Assembly: GCF_002999335.1 (NCBI RefSeq)
Contig: NW_020312761.1
Coordinates: 1 to 64,000 of the forward strand
Reading direction: 5' to 3'
DNA length: 64,000 nt
Source of the DNA: Cyclospora cayetanensis
Taxonomy: Eukaryota; Apicomplexa; Conoidasida; Eucoccidiorida; Eimeriidae
The notes under the pieces were generated by a model that was not told the DNA's origin, did not search any database, and worked only from the letters and a program-made list of their open reading frames with translations. Position 1 is the stretch's first letter. The number at the start of each line of letters is the position of its first letter. Of the stretch, positions 22,983 to 36,200 are shown piece by piece. A program made the position numbers and the translations under genes.

Positions 22983-25900
22983 AAGAACGCACCCGCACTT
23001 GTCCTCCGTTGACTCGGGTTTATCTATGCAACCGAGCAAGGGCATTATATGCGCCCAGGCGTCAGACCGCTAAGGCGCCGCGAATTCAGGCATCCAAGCT
23101 GCACCTTAGGTGCAAGAGGGAGAACAGTGTTCACGAGGCGGTCTACCGGGGTGCGGGGCAGACGAAATATGCGTTTGTTGTTGCGTTCAAAATGAGCGAT
23201 ATTGGTGGTGCTTCTTCCGCCCACTGCAGCTTACTCTCCCACTTCTGTTGCGCGAGATGAGGCGATTTTGGAGCCAGATCAGCACACATGCATGAGGGAT
23301 GCTTTCAGTTTTCTTTTTTGAGGGCTGTGCTTGCTACATATGCGGTGTTGCTTTGTGGCTACTGGTATATACCTTTCCGGAGGGCCATTGGGCCCACCAG
23401 CGAGAATGTAGGTGTTGTGGATGGAGTAGTTTTTTGTTTCTGTGTTCTGTCCCGCTTGTTGTGGAAGGGGGATGTCGTATAAAGGCTCGGCGCGTTTTTA
23501 GTGTCTGTGCGGCGGAGCCCCTGTTTCGTCGTTACTTCGGTCCCGTCTCCCGTTTCATTTCATATGCTTGCTTCATGGGCACAAAGGTGGCACCTCAAAG
23601 CAGATTTGCTTGCAGGAGTTCTAGGCTTGTTGTGTTTCGCCGGCCGCTCCGTCATCGTGCCCGTCCAGCAATACATTTCCCACGAGACTCAATGCTCTGT
23701 GTGGCCTCTCCTGGCATGGGTGCGTAAAGCCCCCCAAGCACAGTCTTGTATGGCAGCAGCAGCGTTAATGCCATTCTGGTCCCAACTCGCCAAACCAAGA
23801 TCGGGCCAGTGTTTCAGTGTGCCACACCTCGTTAACTGCAAGCCCCCAGAAAATGCTGAGGCAAAAGGCAGTGGGTTTGCGGGGTGTGGAAACCGTTTCA
23901 ACCAGCCCACTGACATTTCAACCGGCTCTCCAGTATTCAAAGCTCGAGGTTGCTGGGACCGAACGTTTTGTAATCCATTCCCAGATGGGAAGGCTGCAGT
24001 CTTCGGCGGGTATCCCAACTGCGCCCCCAAGGCTTTCCCTGAGAAGTCTCCCACTTGCTCACCGTGAGTGCAACGCTCCATCTAGGGTCCCCGGAGCGAG
24101 AGATTCAACGTCAAACTCGATGAAAACTTGAGGTTATGCTGAGTATTTTTTTAAGAGTTCCCGACTCGGCCTGCCCTCGAATATCTCAGTTTTCTTACTA
24201 GGGGAGAGGGACAGCTCGAGTGCCTCTAAGCTTTCTGAACATTAGCGGCTTCTTGCACGTAGCATCTAGCACACGGGCACACAACACTGTGCCTTCTTGT
24301 ATCCACATAACGGTACTCTGCAATGAAAAAAATATACGGGCAGGCAAACCAATTAGTAAGCTCCCCACTAATGCCCAGTTTAGTACAACGAGCACAGTGC
24401 ATGTTGTTCGTGCAGCACAGCCCTCTCTACTAAAACGCATTTGTTTGTACTTCGTTTCGCACCCAAGAATGAAGGTGTGTTCCGTAGCTAAGTGCAGGCA
24501 AAGGCTACGCTTTGTTGGCTGGTAAGTTCTTTATTATTTTGAGCACTATGCAAGGGCGCACGTCTCTTGCTTATGTGTCAGAGTTTTGATCCCATCACAT
24601 CCCTTGGAGTCGGCGTTTTACTTCAGATCAGGCACAATTTGCAAAAACTGCTTTGTTACTCTAGATTTAGCGACATTACAGTTTAGGAGCGGAAGACATT
24701 ATTGCATTGTCCTCGTTTCTAGTAAGTACCTGAACTGCATTACACAAGCACGCAAAATACCATGAAGAGCCAATCGCTCTAATGGCGGTGCGGCATCTCA
24801 ACAGTCAAATGAAGACAACAGTCACACAGCAAGGCCATCCGAAGTTTCAAATACTTAATAAAGGAAAAAAGTCAGCAAACTGTCTTGAAGCCCCGCCGCA
24901 GGTCGTAAGTGGCACAAGGTACCGAACACTTCTTTGTGCTAAATCGCAAATTCAACAGCACTTATACCTTCATGAATCCAGAAGAGGGACTTCCGGTGGT
25001 GGTCACTGACTTTCAATTCTTCAGGCCCAGGAACCCGTAGGGTCGTCACATGTGCTTGCATACCAGCCCTGTAGGTGGGAAAGCTTTCGCATTCTATCAA
25101 GACATATTCCTCCGTAGATTCCTCTAAGGCAATTCTTTTTACAAAAAGGAATTTAAGTATAACAGGGATGTGAGTAACGCTAGTAGGATTGTGAGATGCA
25201 TCCGCTACTGGGCACTCGCCGATGCAGAGTCCAGTTAGATGTGGACTGGCTGTGCAGCTTAACCCTTCTTTATGCACTAGCGCAAGGGCTACTCTGCAGC
25301 TCAGTAAAGCCACAGGTGTGTTGGCACTCTACTAAGAAACTGCCCCGCACACCCTACCACGGGACTGCTTGCGTTTTACACTATATGGGCCGCGCGAGAG
25401 TCCCAGCAAACTTTCTTCCACATTGTGTTTCGTCTGACTCTGTTTCTTACTTGCGCCCCTACAAAATATCGGTGTGAGTCAATATAGCTCACTGCGACCG
25501 CTGAAGCTTTTATCCCTAGATCTAGTCTATGAGCCAATTTCGTTGACATCAGCTTGTGGGGCAGGTGACGCTTGTACTAGAAGCCTCGCACGATACCGTA
25601 TTGATGAGCTATGGAATTTGATTATTGGCCCCTATCAACTACTCAACTACTTACCAATGCTCGTACCATTCTCTATATTGAAAGAACACTTTTAACTTGT
25701 TCCCACAATCTCTGTGATTGATCGTGTAGTGGACTGGAGTCAGCTGCATCTGTAAACCCACAATCGTGAATTTCTTTGCCGTTAATAGTAGTGCTACTTC
25801 AGCCAAGCCAAAAATCTACGCTTATACGTCTCGGGATAGACCTACTCGTATGTACAATATTTTGCTCCAACTGGTTTCTTTGGGATAGCTTGCGTGTCAT

Positions 25901-28900
25901 TCTAACGGAGGCTATTGAATGCCTCTGCCAGACTTCTGCCAGCTCATCTTGAAATATTATCAAATTGCACGAGCATCCTCTCTGGTGCCTACTTTTCTGA
26001 TTCATTTCATGGCGTATTGCCTCTTCGTCTTCATCTCCATTGAATTCACTACCTGTTCTATTATTCTGTATTTTTATGTGTTTAGGGATACGCTAAAATT
26101 TGGCCCTCGTTTTTCGAGTCACACTTATCGTCTGTGAACACTCAGTATTGCATAAATGGTGTGGCTAGTCTCTTGCCCTGTTCGCTGCAGTACAGCGATA
26201 GCGCCATAAGAATCTACATGGCATGTGTTTTTTGTAGGCAGCTACATGGTTTACAATGACAGTCCAACTGCTTGCACCAGATGCAAGCCAAAGAAGCTCC
26301 ATCCCCAACTAATTTGACTTCAAAGTGCCCTCCACTTGCCTAGTCACCATGAGCTGTCTTGCCTTATTATTCTTTGGTCTTCTTAGTCTGGTTGTGGTAT
26401 AAGGGCTTTGTGAAACAAGCGTACGCACCGTGAAAAAGGTTCCCTAATTCCAAGACTTCGGCTTTCTTGGCTTTCTACGCTTGTGCTGGGCTTTCGCGTA
26501 GCTTAGCTAAGTTCCTGTGCCAAGCATTCACCGTTGCCTTTCTGTGCACTTTTAGCCACCCACTGTGGAGGCACCAAAAAGAGCTAGACAATTGCATACT
26601 GCTATAGACAGATTTGAGCGCACATGTAGTTTATCTGGAGATATGAAGACAGGCAGATGGCAAATAACAGAAAGCCACATTAGCAAGTTTAAATTGCGCC
26701 GTTGTACAGCGCACTTCGATGTCCGACTGGCTACTAAACCATGGATGAGCAGCCCCAAAGCATAGAAATGGTCTCATCCACGAACACTTTCTCAGGGTAG
26801 TTGGGAGTGATACCAACTTTGCCGAGACGCTGCCTCTCCAGAAGAAACGATCTATTTTAAAAAGTATAGTGGGCTAGTGGAACTCTAGAGTGGGCGCAAT
26901 GGCTTCTGGAAGACGGTCCCGACATATTTCGATAGTAAAAACGGGCTTTCACGGAGGCCAATGAGCTACAAACAGAACATGAACACCATTGCATAATCAA
27001 ACTTGTCCTTAAAAGAAGTGTGAGGATTGGAAGAGGGGTGCTGGAGCAAAAAAGGGTCGCTTACGCCATCGAAGAAATTGTGTCGTACTTCACGGCCCAC
27101 TATTTAACTGTAGGCTTTAAATTATGCTGGCAAAAGGGTAAACTGCTGTGGCCCGGATCGTCAAAGGCGCCACTTGAATAGTTCAAGAGCCTTGCAAAAC
27201 TGGTACAGTGGCAGAGAATGGATTTTACATGGTGAATAAGCCATAGCACGGGTCAGACCCGGGGCCCCAGAGCGAGAACGCAGAATTGGGAATTCAGCTC
27301 GCGGTTGCGACAGGCATAAATCGCGAGTTGAAAGAGAAGATGAAAGCCGCTTTCCCGCGTAGACATTTGTGAACAAGATATTTACATAGCTCCAAGATAG
27401 ACCACCTTTTCCGTGGAGAATGCAATGCCTCTAGAGCAGAGCTGCAAGCATGCACCTAAAATTACTGGAAATCCTATGGCACATTAACATTTGAGATGGA
27501 AGCAATAAGCATATATTATCTGGGATCGCTTCCTCCCTAAGCTCTCCAGCTGCCCACTAAGGAGGTCGGGTTACCCGTCAGAACGATGGCTATGTTGTTG
27601 ATGCCCACAACTATGCTGGACCCTCCTTGCTCTGCTTCAGACGCTACAGAGCTCTTTTTGGGGTGGGCCCTTTTCTGAGGGAGTATAGCACTCATGATCC
27701 TGGAATGAACTACCTACGAAGACATGCTCGACGCACATTAGCCATGACTGATCCGGCTACTGGGTATCAAAGGCTTCTGCGTGGACATAATACTGCTGAA
27801 CTTGGGGGGTGGAGGACACGTACACATTGCCCAATGCTTTCCTGCTTGTGTCATACTGGTATCTTGACAAAAATTGAATGACCATCGAACAGAGAGTCCG
27901 TTCTGTACAAGCGGTTTCAACCTTTACTAGTTCTGATGAGTCTCGTGTACGCTTTCCTCTTTGATGCTGTGCACGATAGCCAATGAACACATTCTCACCA
28001 GCATAGCCCTCCACACGCAAGAGCACTTGAGATAGGCATGTTCCCCGGGCATCAGAAGCGTGCCCCAAGGAGCCATGAATAAAAGCGTTTGAGGCTTCGT
28101 TGCGGATGTAGCAAAGTAAAAGCCTTTCTCTGGGCATAGATGGTGATGAACTGTATCAAGCAAACAGTGAATTTCGATCCCTAGATCTCCATATCGGCTT
28201 AGCGCTTAGAATCAAAAAAAACCTGGGGTTTGTAGCTTCTACAGCGAATCATGTTTTAGAATGTAGATCTCTCATTGTTCTAAACATAGCACGCGCAGGT
28301 CATCTGTGGTTTTACTTGGCGAACCCGAAGCACAGCTATCAAAGAGCTTACTGTGACCCGCCGTGCTGGGTCTACGCATAGAGCATACCAGGCAGGTGCA
28401 ATGCTAGAGTGCTGATATCATTACGAGGAGCCAAATACCCTGCGCAAGCCGAGCGGCAGCTTCGTCTCCCACGGTCTCTAAAGGTCCGCGAGTCCCCAGA
28501 AATTCATAATATCTAAAGAGCTAGAACAGATGCAGTAGAGGTTGTTAATTGAATACGACCTTCGTCCATATTATTGACATGGTTTCCATCGCAATTACCT
28601 GGTTGGTTGTGACATTCCCAGTTGTATTAAAGAGGCAATCTATAGTAAAAGGAACTATTTGAGATTTGCATGAGCTGCTCGTTTACTGACTTTATTCTAG
28701 TTGCCTCCATCGTATTGGCCTTCTGTAGTCGAAGTGAAGAGCGACAAGAAAGTATCTGGTTCAAGACATGCTAACCACCCTCAAAGTCTGTATTTTGCCA
28801 CTATAAGGTTGTCCTTTTAATTAGATGAAACCACACGGTTTGTTATCCTGCGCCTTTCCAATTTTTTCTCGTTTCATTTTGCTGTTCTGTTCTGTAATCC

Positions 28901-29210
28901 CACTCGCCTCTACAGGCTCGGAGCAATTAGGGACAAAGCACGAGAAAAAGAGAGCAGAAACTTTATTTCAAAGTAAACAAGGAAAATTGCCGCTGTTTCT
29001 GAGGAGTATCAGGGGCTGTGAAGTGGTTACCAGGGTGATCGTCTGGGCGGAACTCGAGACATCATCTGGTGAAGCACCTACTCCCCATAAGAGGGATCTA
29101 CTTATTGCTCCAGGATAGGCTCACAGAGCGAAAAGGGTCAAAGGGCACGGTTGAAACTGCTCATGACACGTCGTTTTACTAAACTCAAACTGGAGTGATA
29201 ACGAAAAACC
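22983..29210. other. 6.2 kb gene-poor region
   Basis: This probably starts with the 3' UTR of the preceding gene. Frames of up to 188 codons (23501-24067 plus) lack domains or convincing splice structure. A 97-codon plus frame at 28825-29118 begins with a hydrophobic, signal-peptide-like stretch (LLSCAFPIFSRFILLFCSVI), but there is no other support. Nothing else was recognised. Confidence 0.45.
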
Positions 29211-29283
29211 TTCCGCCGCCGGGACTCGAACCCGGGTCGCGCGGGTGAGAGCCGCGTATCCTAACCACCTAGACTACGACGGA
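29211..29283 (-). tRNA. tRNA-Glu(CTC)
   Basis: On the minus strand this is a 73-nt tRNA without intron. The acceptor TCCGTCG pairs with CGGCGGA. The D arm TAGTCTAGGTGGTTAGGATA is typical of eukaryotic tRNA-Glu. The anticodon stem CGCGG/CCGCG encloses CTCTCAC, giving anticodon CTC. The T arm CCGGG-TTCGAGT-CCCGG is a perfect B box. The discriminator base is A. Confidence 0.97.
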
Positions 29284-30027
29284 TCGAGGGACACCCGGAA
29301 GGTGTTAGCCACGTATGTTTCCTGAATACAAGAATGCGAGGAAAACTGCGGCATGCATTGGATGTGAGTCCTCACGTGAATACTCAGGTTATTTCTGCCG
29401 ACGACGGCGTGGTCAGTTACACCCAAATACGTTTGCCTTGTTACTCCCCAAACCCCCACACTGACATTCTGCGTCTACCCCTTTCCAGCACTGTTTCCCG
29501 CTTTTACCACGAGCCCATAGATTGGGGGGGCCGGTAAACCGCGGCGGCAGTAGTGGACTCAGCAGGGCCAACTGCGGAATACGCGCCTCGCACTGCACGA
29601 ACACGGTGCCCTTGAACTATTACTTTTGCCGATATCCACCCTCCTGTCCGCTGCTCTTACAGGTGCCACTAAGGTTTTTGAGCTGAAATGCACACTTAGC
29701 TGAGACACTGCAAGATGAGCAGCTGCTGCTCCCCAACGAAAGTAGTTATTTAGCACGTAAAAGTGTACAGCCTCGCATTTTTTGTCATTCCATCGACGCC
29801 CTTGGAAGCAGCAACCAACGTAAAGACATCAAAAGCACGTGCTCGCATGTCCGAAAGAAAGAAAGACGCACGCTGCAACCACCACCCGGCGGCTCCTGTA
29901 AGCCGCTCTAAGGAATGATGGGTGTAGCAAGCGATGTCGCAACTTTCGGGAGGAATAACACGAGTAGGCGAAAGAAGGTTCTGCCATGGGCTCCTCGGTC
30001 TTTAAGGATAAAAGGGCCCTTCGCTTG
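29284..30027. other. Intergenic, no gene seen
   Basis: This lies between tRNA-Glu and the stop of the minus-strand gene at 30028. Only small shadow frames occur. The right-hand part is presumably the 3' UTR of that gene. Confidence 0.5.
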
Positions 30028-32362
30028 CTAGAACGGGGGGGGGCAAGGCACTAAAGGAGGCGGGGGGGGCCTTAAAAGCTCCTCTTTGTTGCCCCCAACG
30101 ACAGGGATCCCCTTTGAATGCTGTCGCTTTGCCGCTGCCTGCGCTCTTCTCTGTCGGATTTCTGCCCATCGCTGCCTGTGCCTTTCCTCGGCCTCCTGCG
30201 TGCGACGCTTTGGCTTCCGCTGCGTTTGGGGTTGTGGACGCGCCGCCTCTGATTTCTTCAAGCTGTACAGATTAGCGAGCACTGCTTCTGAAGAGAGGGG
30301 CCTTGCGGCGATCAGCGCGTCGAGCACACTCGCGTCTGGCGCTGCAGACGCCTCGGACTGCGGCGAAGCCGCGCTAGCAGAGGAAACGGAAAAACTGTTT
30401 TTTCCACAGGCACCCAGGCGCTCCTCTCTGCCTCCCGCGCTACTGCGAGGGTATGAAGCCTCTGCAGGAGCCCGCAAAAAGGGGGCTTCGAGCTGTTGCG
30501 TTTCCTGCACGTGGAGGTGCTGCTGGCAGTGCTGCTGCATGGGCTGCTGCTGCTGCTCTTGTTCTCGCTGCTCTTCTTGCTGCTGCTGCTCCGCAACAGA
30601 CTCTTCGCGATGCTGTCTAGCGCCAAAATTCCCCCCCGCAGGCGCGGCAGGCGAGGAGGAGGGCCCTCTAAAGGAGGCGGGAAGATACTTTGGCTGCTCA
30701 TAGTCCGATATTTCCCCTTCTTCTGCGTCTGAGTCTTTTGAAGGGTTGGGCTGCGATTCTGTTTTCCTGGAGGACGCGGTTGGGAGAGCGGCTCTTTGGG
30801 CAGACGCCGGTTCTGCGGAGCAATGAATTTCCTCTGCCCTCCCTGGTTTATCCGTTCCCGCCCTCCGCTGCAGCTTTTGCCACCTCGCGTCTGGATCCAA
30901 CGCCTCCTCGACGTCGTGTCTGCACTCCGCCTCGGACGACTCCTTGTGCATGCAGCCCGCAGCAGCGCTGCTGGCTTGGCTTCCCCCGGGAGACAGCTGC
31001 GCGCCGGCGTCGAGAGCAGTTGTCAGCGACAAGGCGCTAACAAGATCGAGAGCTTCTGCCCGTTCCTTCGCGTTTAGGGCAGTGAGTGCCTCCAGCGCCT
31101 CCGCCGAGAGACTTGACTCTGTCAAGTCTCTCGAACGTAACGTGCGAGCATCAAGCACGCCTGCAGACTGTGCTGCTACTGCTGGGGTAGCAGTTGCGGG
31201 AGGCTTCGCGACTTTCGCAGCCATCCGACGAGGAGCAGGGGGGGGCGGAGGGGGCACAAGCGGCGGCTCGCGCGCTGTAGGAAGAAAGAGTTGCTCGACG
31301 GAAGACGATGGAGACGCAGGCAGTGGCGGGGGAGGCGGCCTCTCTGGCGGGAGTGTTGTTTCTGCCTTGGAAGTAGAAGTTTCTTGGGGGGGGGGGGGCA
31401 GCGAAAGGGATGTCGAAAAACACGAAGAAGTGCTGCATGCATGCGCACCAAGCGATGCTTGCGCCGGTGACGCCGCAGCAGCAACAGCAGAGGCATGCAC
31501 GGCATTCGCCTCTCGAAGTTGTGCTCGCTTAAGTCGTCGCTGCTGGGGATGATGCAGAGCTGCAGGAGCTGCCAGTGTCAGATCCGGCGGTTCTGCCTGC
31601 ATGCAGAAACCCCTGGTGCGTTTTTCACCTCTGGCAACGCTAGAAACAAAGATCTCCTTTGGAGAAGGCTGCCTCTGTGAGGACGGCTGCTCCCTGTAAG
31701 CTCTCTGAGATGTGCAAGCCTCCGCTTCTGGAAAGGCGCCTTCGAGAGCTGTTGCTGCTCCTGCTGCTTCTGCTTCTGCTCCTGCTCCTGCTTCTGCTCC
31801 TGCTGCTTCTGCTTCTGCTCCTGCTCCTGCTTCTGCTTCTGCTGATGCTTCTGCTCCTGCTGTCGCTTCTGCTTGTGCTCCTGCTTCTGCTCCTGCTCCT
31901 GCGCTACGTGCTGCTGGCGCGTCGCTGTCTGACAAGGCTCCCAGAGGGGGGTTCTCTGGTGTCGAGGCGAGGGTTGCTGCCGTCAGGAGACTCGGTGAGG
32001 CTTGGCACAGAGAGTGAGCAAAGGCTGTGTCTGCCAAGCACTTGCGATGACACCGTAAAGGAAGACTCTCAGAGGGAGTCTCCGCATCGCGAGCCGTGCG
32101 GGGGTTGTGAGGGCCTCCTTGGGTGCACACAAGAGAGGAGAGGAGGTCGGCGAAAGTCTGTAGATCCCTCACCGCAGCGGAGCCAACGTGCTGCTGCTGC
32201 TGCTGCAGCGTCCTCTGCAGCTCAGTTTCAACCGCAGTAAACACCTGCTGAGCGCGCTGCAGCAGCGGGTGCAACAGCCACAGGTTCCTTGCAGAGGAGC
32301 AACAAGCGGGGGGGGCCTCCCACACGTGTCCAGCATCCCTTTGGAGTTGCTTGCTTAGGCTG

Positions 32363-32416
<54 letters not shown>

Positions 32417-32505
32417 GTTTGCAGCGGGGGCATCGTGGGGGGCACGTCATTCGCCGAAGGCTTCTGCACCCCCGCTTGCCGAGCTGACGCCTTGCTGCTG
32501 GCCAT
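30028..32505 (-). CDS. Low-complexity hypothetical protein with homopolymer repeats
   Basis: A single minus-strand frame of 825 residues from the ATG at 32505. No known domain is visible. The protein is built from homopolymeric tracts. A run of about 20 serines near residue 35 is encoded by a triplet array. An AGAEAE-type Ala/Gly/Glu array lies near residues 200-250. Pro-rich runs follow (about 370-430), then Gln/Glu-rich segments near 640-670. More ordinary, helix-prone stretches occur near residues 455-485 (LSAEALEALTALNAKERAEA) and in the basic C-terminal region (RHRQRWAEIRQRRAQAAAKR). A DAEEGEISDYE motif is of a kind common in nuclear RNA-processing proteins, which hints at a nuclear role without proving it. 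It is divergent from the RAP gene across about 750 bases. Introns within the frame cannot be excluded. Confidence 0.6.
31755..31912 (-). repeat. Interrupted CTG/CTT/CTC hexamer array encoding Ala-Gly-Glu repeat
   Basis: On the plus strand the array alternates GCTCCT, GCTTCT and GCTGCT hexamers. On the coding strand it gives AGAEAE, ASAEAE and similar units. It is imperfect, which should make it more stable than the neighbouring pure triplet run. Confidence 0.85.
32366..32415 (-). repeat. Pure CTG/CAG triplet run, encodes poly-Ser
   Basis: About 16-17 uninterrupted CTG triplets on the plus strand are read as AGC (Ser) in the minus-strand gene. Codon use is entirely uniform, as expected for slippage expansion rather than selection on a serine tract. 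Confidence 0.9.
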
Positions 32506-33253
32506 CAAGTGGGCATCAATTTGTGCCTGGTGTCTGTACGGTCTGCCCGTGGTGGCTTTAAAACACGTGCGGATAAGCGACGGCGTTTTCCGCCTTCTTC
32601 AGAGGGGCGGGAGCCTCCAAGCAGCCACGCTCGCCTTGCCGCTAGAAAAAGGCTTTGCTATGAATCCGCTGACACGCAAGCGACTATATAAAGAGGCCCC
32701 TTGTAGTCTCTTGCAGCTGCAGCTCCCTCAAGGACTGAGGGTGGCCTTCGCATTCCGAACGAAGGGATGTATGTGTATCTGCATATGCCCCTCGAGAGAG
32801 TGGGTGCAGATTGTTGCGCCTTCGCCGTCGCACGTGAAAAAAGCGCAAGATTCGCGCACAAAGGGAATAATTATTTCGCAAGGATCGCGCTAGGAAGAAT
32901 CGGAGGCGGTCGGAAAGAGAGCGCTTCTGCGCGGCTGCCCCGGCTGCCTACAGGGGGGCCCCCGTCGGTGAGGAGGGGGCCCCTCCTCGTCCAGCCAGCC
33001 CGCAAGTTCGGGTGCCTTGATCTAGGCTTGTTTTTTTTTTCGTTCCACTCGCGTGCTGCACACTTTGGCCATTTGTGGGTGCGGGGAGCCAGCCGCGGCG
33101 CTCTGCAGTGGTCTCGATGCATCCTAAGTAGGCGTCAGCGAGGCAGGGGTTGCCTCCGATCGCGGCGCAAAAAGGCTGCAGCGCGTGAGACGCAGCACCC
33201 CTGCGTAACAGGCATCCGCAAGGCTTGGCCTTTTACGCGTGCTTTCCGAGAAA
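32506..33253. promoter_or_regulatory. Shared head-to-head intergenic region
   Basis: About 750 bases separate the start codons of two divergent genes (ATG at 32505 minus, ATG at 33254 plus), so both promoters must lie here. A T-run occurs near 33031. GC-rich GGGGCCCC-type motifs occur near 32955-32992, and there is a weak TATATAAA at 32684. No specific promoter element is certain. Confidence 0.4.
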
Positions 33254-36200
33254 ATGCTCCGCTTCGGCCTCCCAGCCGCGGGGCCCCTCAAGGGGCCCCT
33301 AAGGGGCCCCTCAAGGGGCCCCTTTAGGGGCGCCTCCCGCCGTTTCCGCGGCATCAGGGGCCTTTTGAGAGTCGCAGGGGGCCTGCGGGGGCCCTTGTCG
33401 TGTGCTGCAGCTCCAGCAGCACCAGCAGCAGCGGGGGCAGGGGGGCCCCCTCGACTAGGGGCCCCCGTCTTCTTGGGGGGAGCTGCAACGGAATCCACTG
33501 CAAGCAGCAGACTCTTTCACACGCAGCAGCGTCTAGAAAATCCTCCCGTGGCTTCCTCGCAGCCTCCTTTCCGTAGAGGCTCAAGCGTCTTCGACGCGGA
33601 GTGTCTAGAGGAGACCTTCTCAGAGGCTCCCCCCCCCCTTTCAGCAACTCCCGTCACTGGATCTCCGCCGGTGCCTCCTCTCGCTGCAACAGACGCAGCG
33701 GTACAGGCAGCAGCTGTGCAGGAAGGCGTTGGCGGCAGTCTTTGCCAATTGCCTGTGCTGGAGCAGAGGCTCCCCAGCGTCGGGAAGCCACCCCCACCCC
33801 AGCTCCACGACAAGGCTCGCCAGCCATCCAGTAGCTCCTTGACGAGGGCTTTTGATTCGTGGCAAAACGCTTCTGTGGATACTGTCGATTCGGCAGAGAC
33901 GCTGCAACGACACTGGCGGCTGCTACGACGTGCAGCAAAGCAGCAAGTGCCGCTGCCACTCAAGGCAGCAACACACCTCCGCTGGCTGCTGAAGAGGACT
34001 GCTGCGTTTTTGCTGCGGCAAAGGGCCTCTCCAGTCGCAGCTGCACAGCTTGGCTCTCCCGCACAAGTAAGACTTACAGCAACAGCAGCAGCTGCTGCTG
34101 CTGCGACAGCAGTACCAACACCAACAGCAACGACACCGTCACCCCCTCCCGCGGCAGTACCGACAACCAGTGCCGATGGGCCCTTGTTGCGGCTGTGCCT
34201 CAACATCTTGTCTTTTGCTGCCGTGTGTGTTGAAAGACAGCTTGTATGCACAGCAGCGCCAAGTGCTGCAGGGGGAAACGTGCTTAGAGCTAACCTTCCC
34301 CTGATCCAGCAGCTTTCGCTGCAGCACTTGTTGCCACAACTGCGTCCCCACCAGCAGCGCAGCATCAACAGCAGCAGCAACAACAGCAGCAGAAACACCC
34401 CCAGCAGCAGCAACAACAGCAGCAGAAACAACAGTCCTGCGCTGTGTATGCCTGCCGATCTGTTGGTGGATCCAGCGATCTTGATGCTTCAGTGGCTGCA
34501 GCATCAAAATCGGCGGCTAGCAGCAGGAGATTTGCGCTTTGAGTTGTTGCAACCCGCGGAAGTGGCTGCAGCGGTGCGATGTTTGTTACTAGTGGTGTCG
34601 CATTGTGCTCCAGCGCATCATCTTCAGCTAGCTGCGGCTGCTGCCTCTGGCCCTACACTGTTGCACCTGCTGCAGCAGCACGCGCTGCAGCCTCTGGCTG
34701 CTCTGAGCACGTACAGCGTCTTGCTGCTTGCTGAGAACATGAAGGCTAGCTCGCCGAAGGCGTCGTCTAGCCCACACGCGGCATGCCAGCCGCCGCCATT
34801 AGCGCCAGCGCCGAGCACTCTGACATCTCCACACGCGCAGTCGCAAGAGGGGGAGCCGTCGCCGCATGTCTCTCGGGAGCTGTACGATCGTCTGGACCGT
34901 GCGCTTCTCGCCTTTCTCTCACAGAAGGTCTGCTCTCTTTTCTCCGAGACGGATGGTGGACGACACGACGAAGTACAGAAGCGGCAAGCTCATATGCAAG
35001 GCGAAGAAGCGCTGATGTCAGGCTCTATCTTCTCAGGGGCATCTGAGGCGTGCGCAGAGCTGCTGTTGCGGCCGTTGGCGTGTGCTGCGGTGCGGCTGGA
35101 GGCTGGCGGGGAGTTGCTGCAGCAGCTGCTGCTGCTGCAACAACACGGGGGAGCGCTGCCAGTGCCGCAGCAGACGGCGCTCCTCGCTGCTCTGGCTGCG
35201 ACTGCTCGGAACGTTTTCGCATGGCGCGACGCAGCAAGCCTCGAAGCCAGCAGCAGGAGCAGCAGCAGGAGGGGTAGCGATAGCAGTAGTAGGAGTAGCA
35301 GCGGCAGCAACAGTGTTCACTCCCCGCAGCAGCAGATTGCACTGTGGTCTTTGCGGCGGGAGCTGCTGCAAGCTGCACGTGATAGCGTCTTGTGCCTCCT
35401 ATTCCACTCTCCGTACCGCCGTCCTGCTGACGTGGCGCGTGCGTGCGATCACTCGCAGTTTTTTCTGCAGCCGCAACACCTGAAGCAGCGGCTCAAGGCC
35501 CTACAGGGGCTCTGCGAGGTGTACAGACACCCGGAGGTGTGCACAGCGCCGATCGCATGCGCACTGCTGTGGGAATCTCTTTTGCTGCTGCGTAGCTTCA
35601 CGGCCGGTCCAGGAGCAAGCGACTCTGCAGCTGCACCTCAGCAGCCACTACTGCCTCCTCTCGTGGCTCCCATTCTGAGGCTTGCTGCAAAAGCGATCTG
35701 CTTCGCACCGCTCGCAGAAATGCAGCTTGGCAATGCTGAGAAACAGTACTCGCCAGCGGCAAGCGTGGCAGCGGCGCTCGAACGGCCCGAGGCAACTGCA
35801 CGAGGGAACGGACAGCTGCTGCAGCAAGCCACGCGTTTCTTTGGAGGCTCTGCTGCCTTCGGCTTGGAGTTGTTCAGGGAGGTCTCTACACAGCAACAGG
35901 CGTGGCAGACCAGGGAAGGGGAGCTCTGGGAATATCTCCTGCAGCAGCAGCAGCAGGAACGCACAACATCTCATTGGCAGGAAACTCCTCCCGCACGGCG
36001 GTACGGGCACCAGCAGATGGCGTCTCGACGCGTAGCAAAGGGGCCTCTTCCTCCTGCTGCTGCTGTTGATGATGCTGCTGCTGCCGTAGCTGCTGCCGGT
36101 GCTGCCTGCATTACAGCGTCTCTGATGGTCTCCTTTGGAGGCTTCCAAGGCGCTGCAGGCGCTCTCGTATTTCTTCAGCTGCAACAGGCACACAGTCAAC

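Noticed and set aside
23501..24067. 188-codon plus-strand frame with several cysteines
   Set aside because: Overlaps other frames of comparable length on both strands and shows no domain or repeat pattern.
28825..29118. Possible small secreted protein
   Set aside because: A hydrophobic N-terminus alone is weak evidence; there is no homology or exon context.
31659..32240. Plus-strand frames with poly-Leu, poly-Ala or poly-Cys across the CTG arrays
   Set aside because: Triplet repeats lack stop codons in most frames on both strands. These are shadows of the minus-strand gene, with only homopolymers and no domains.
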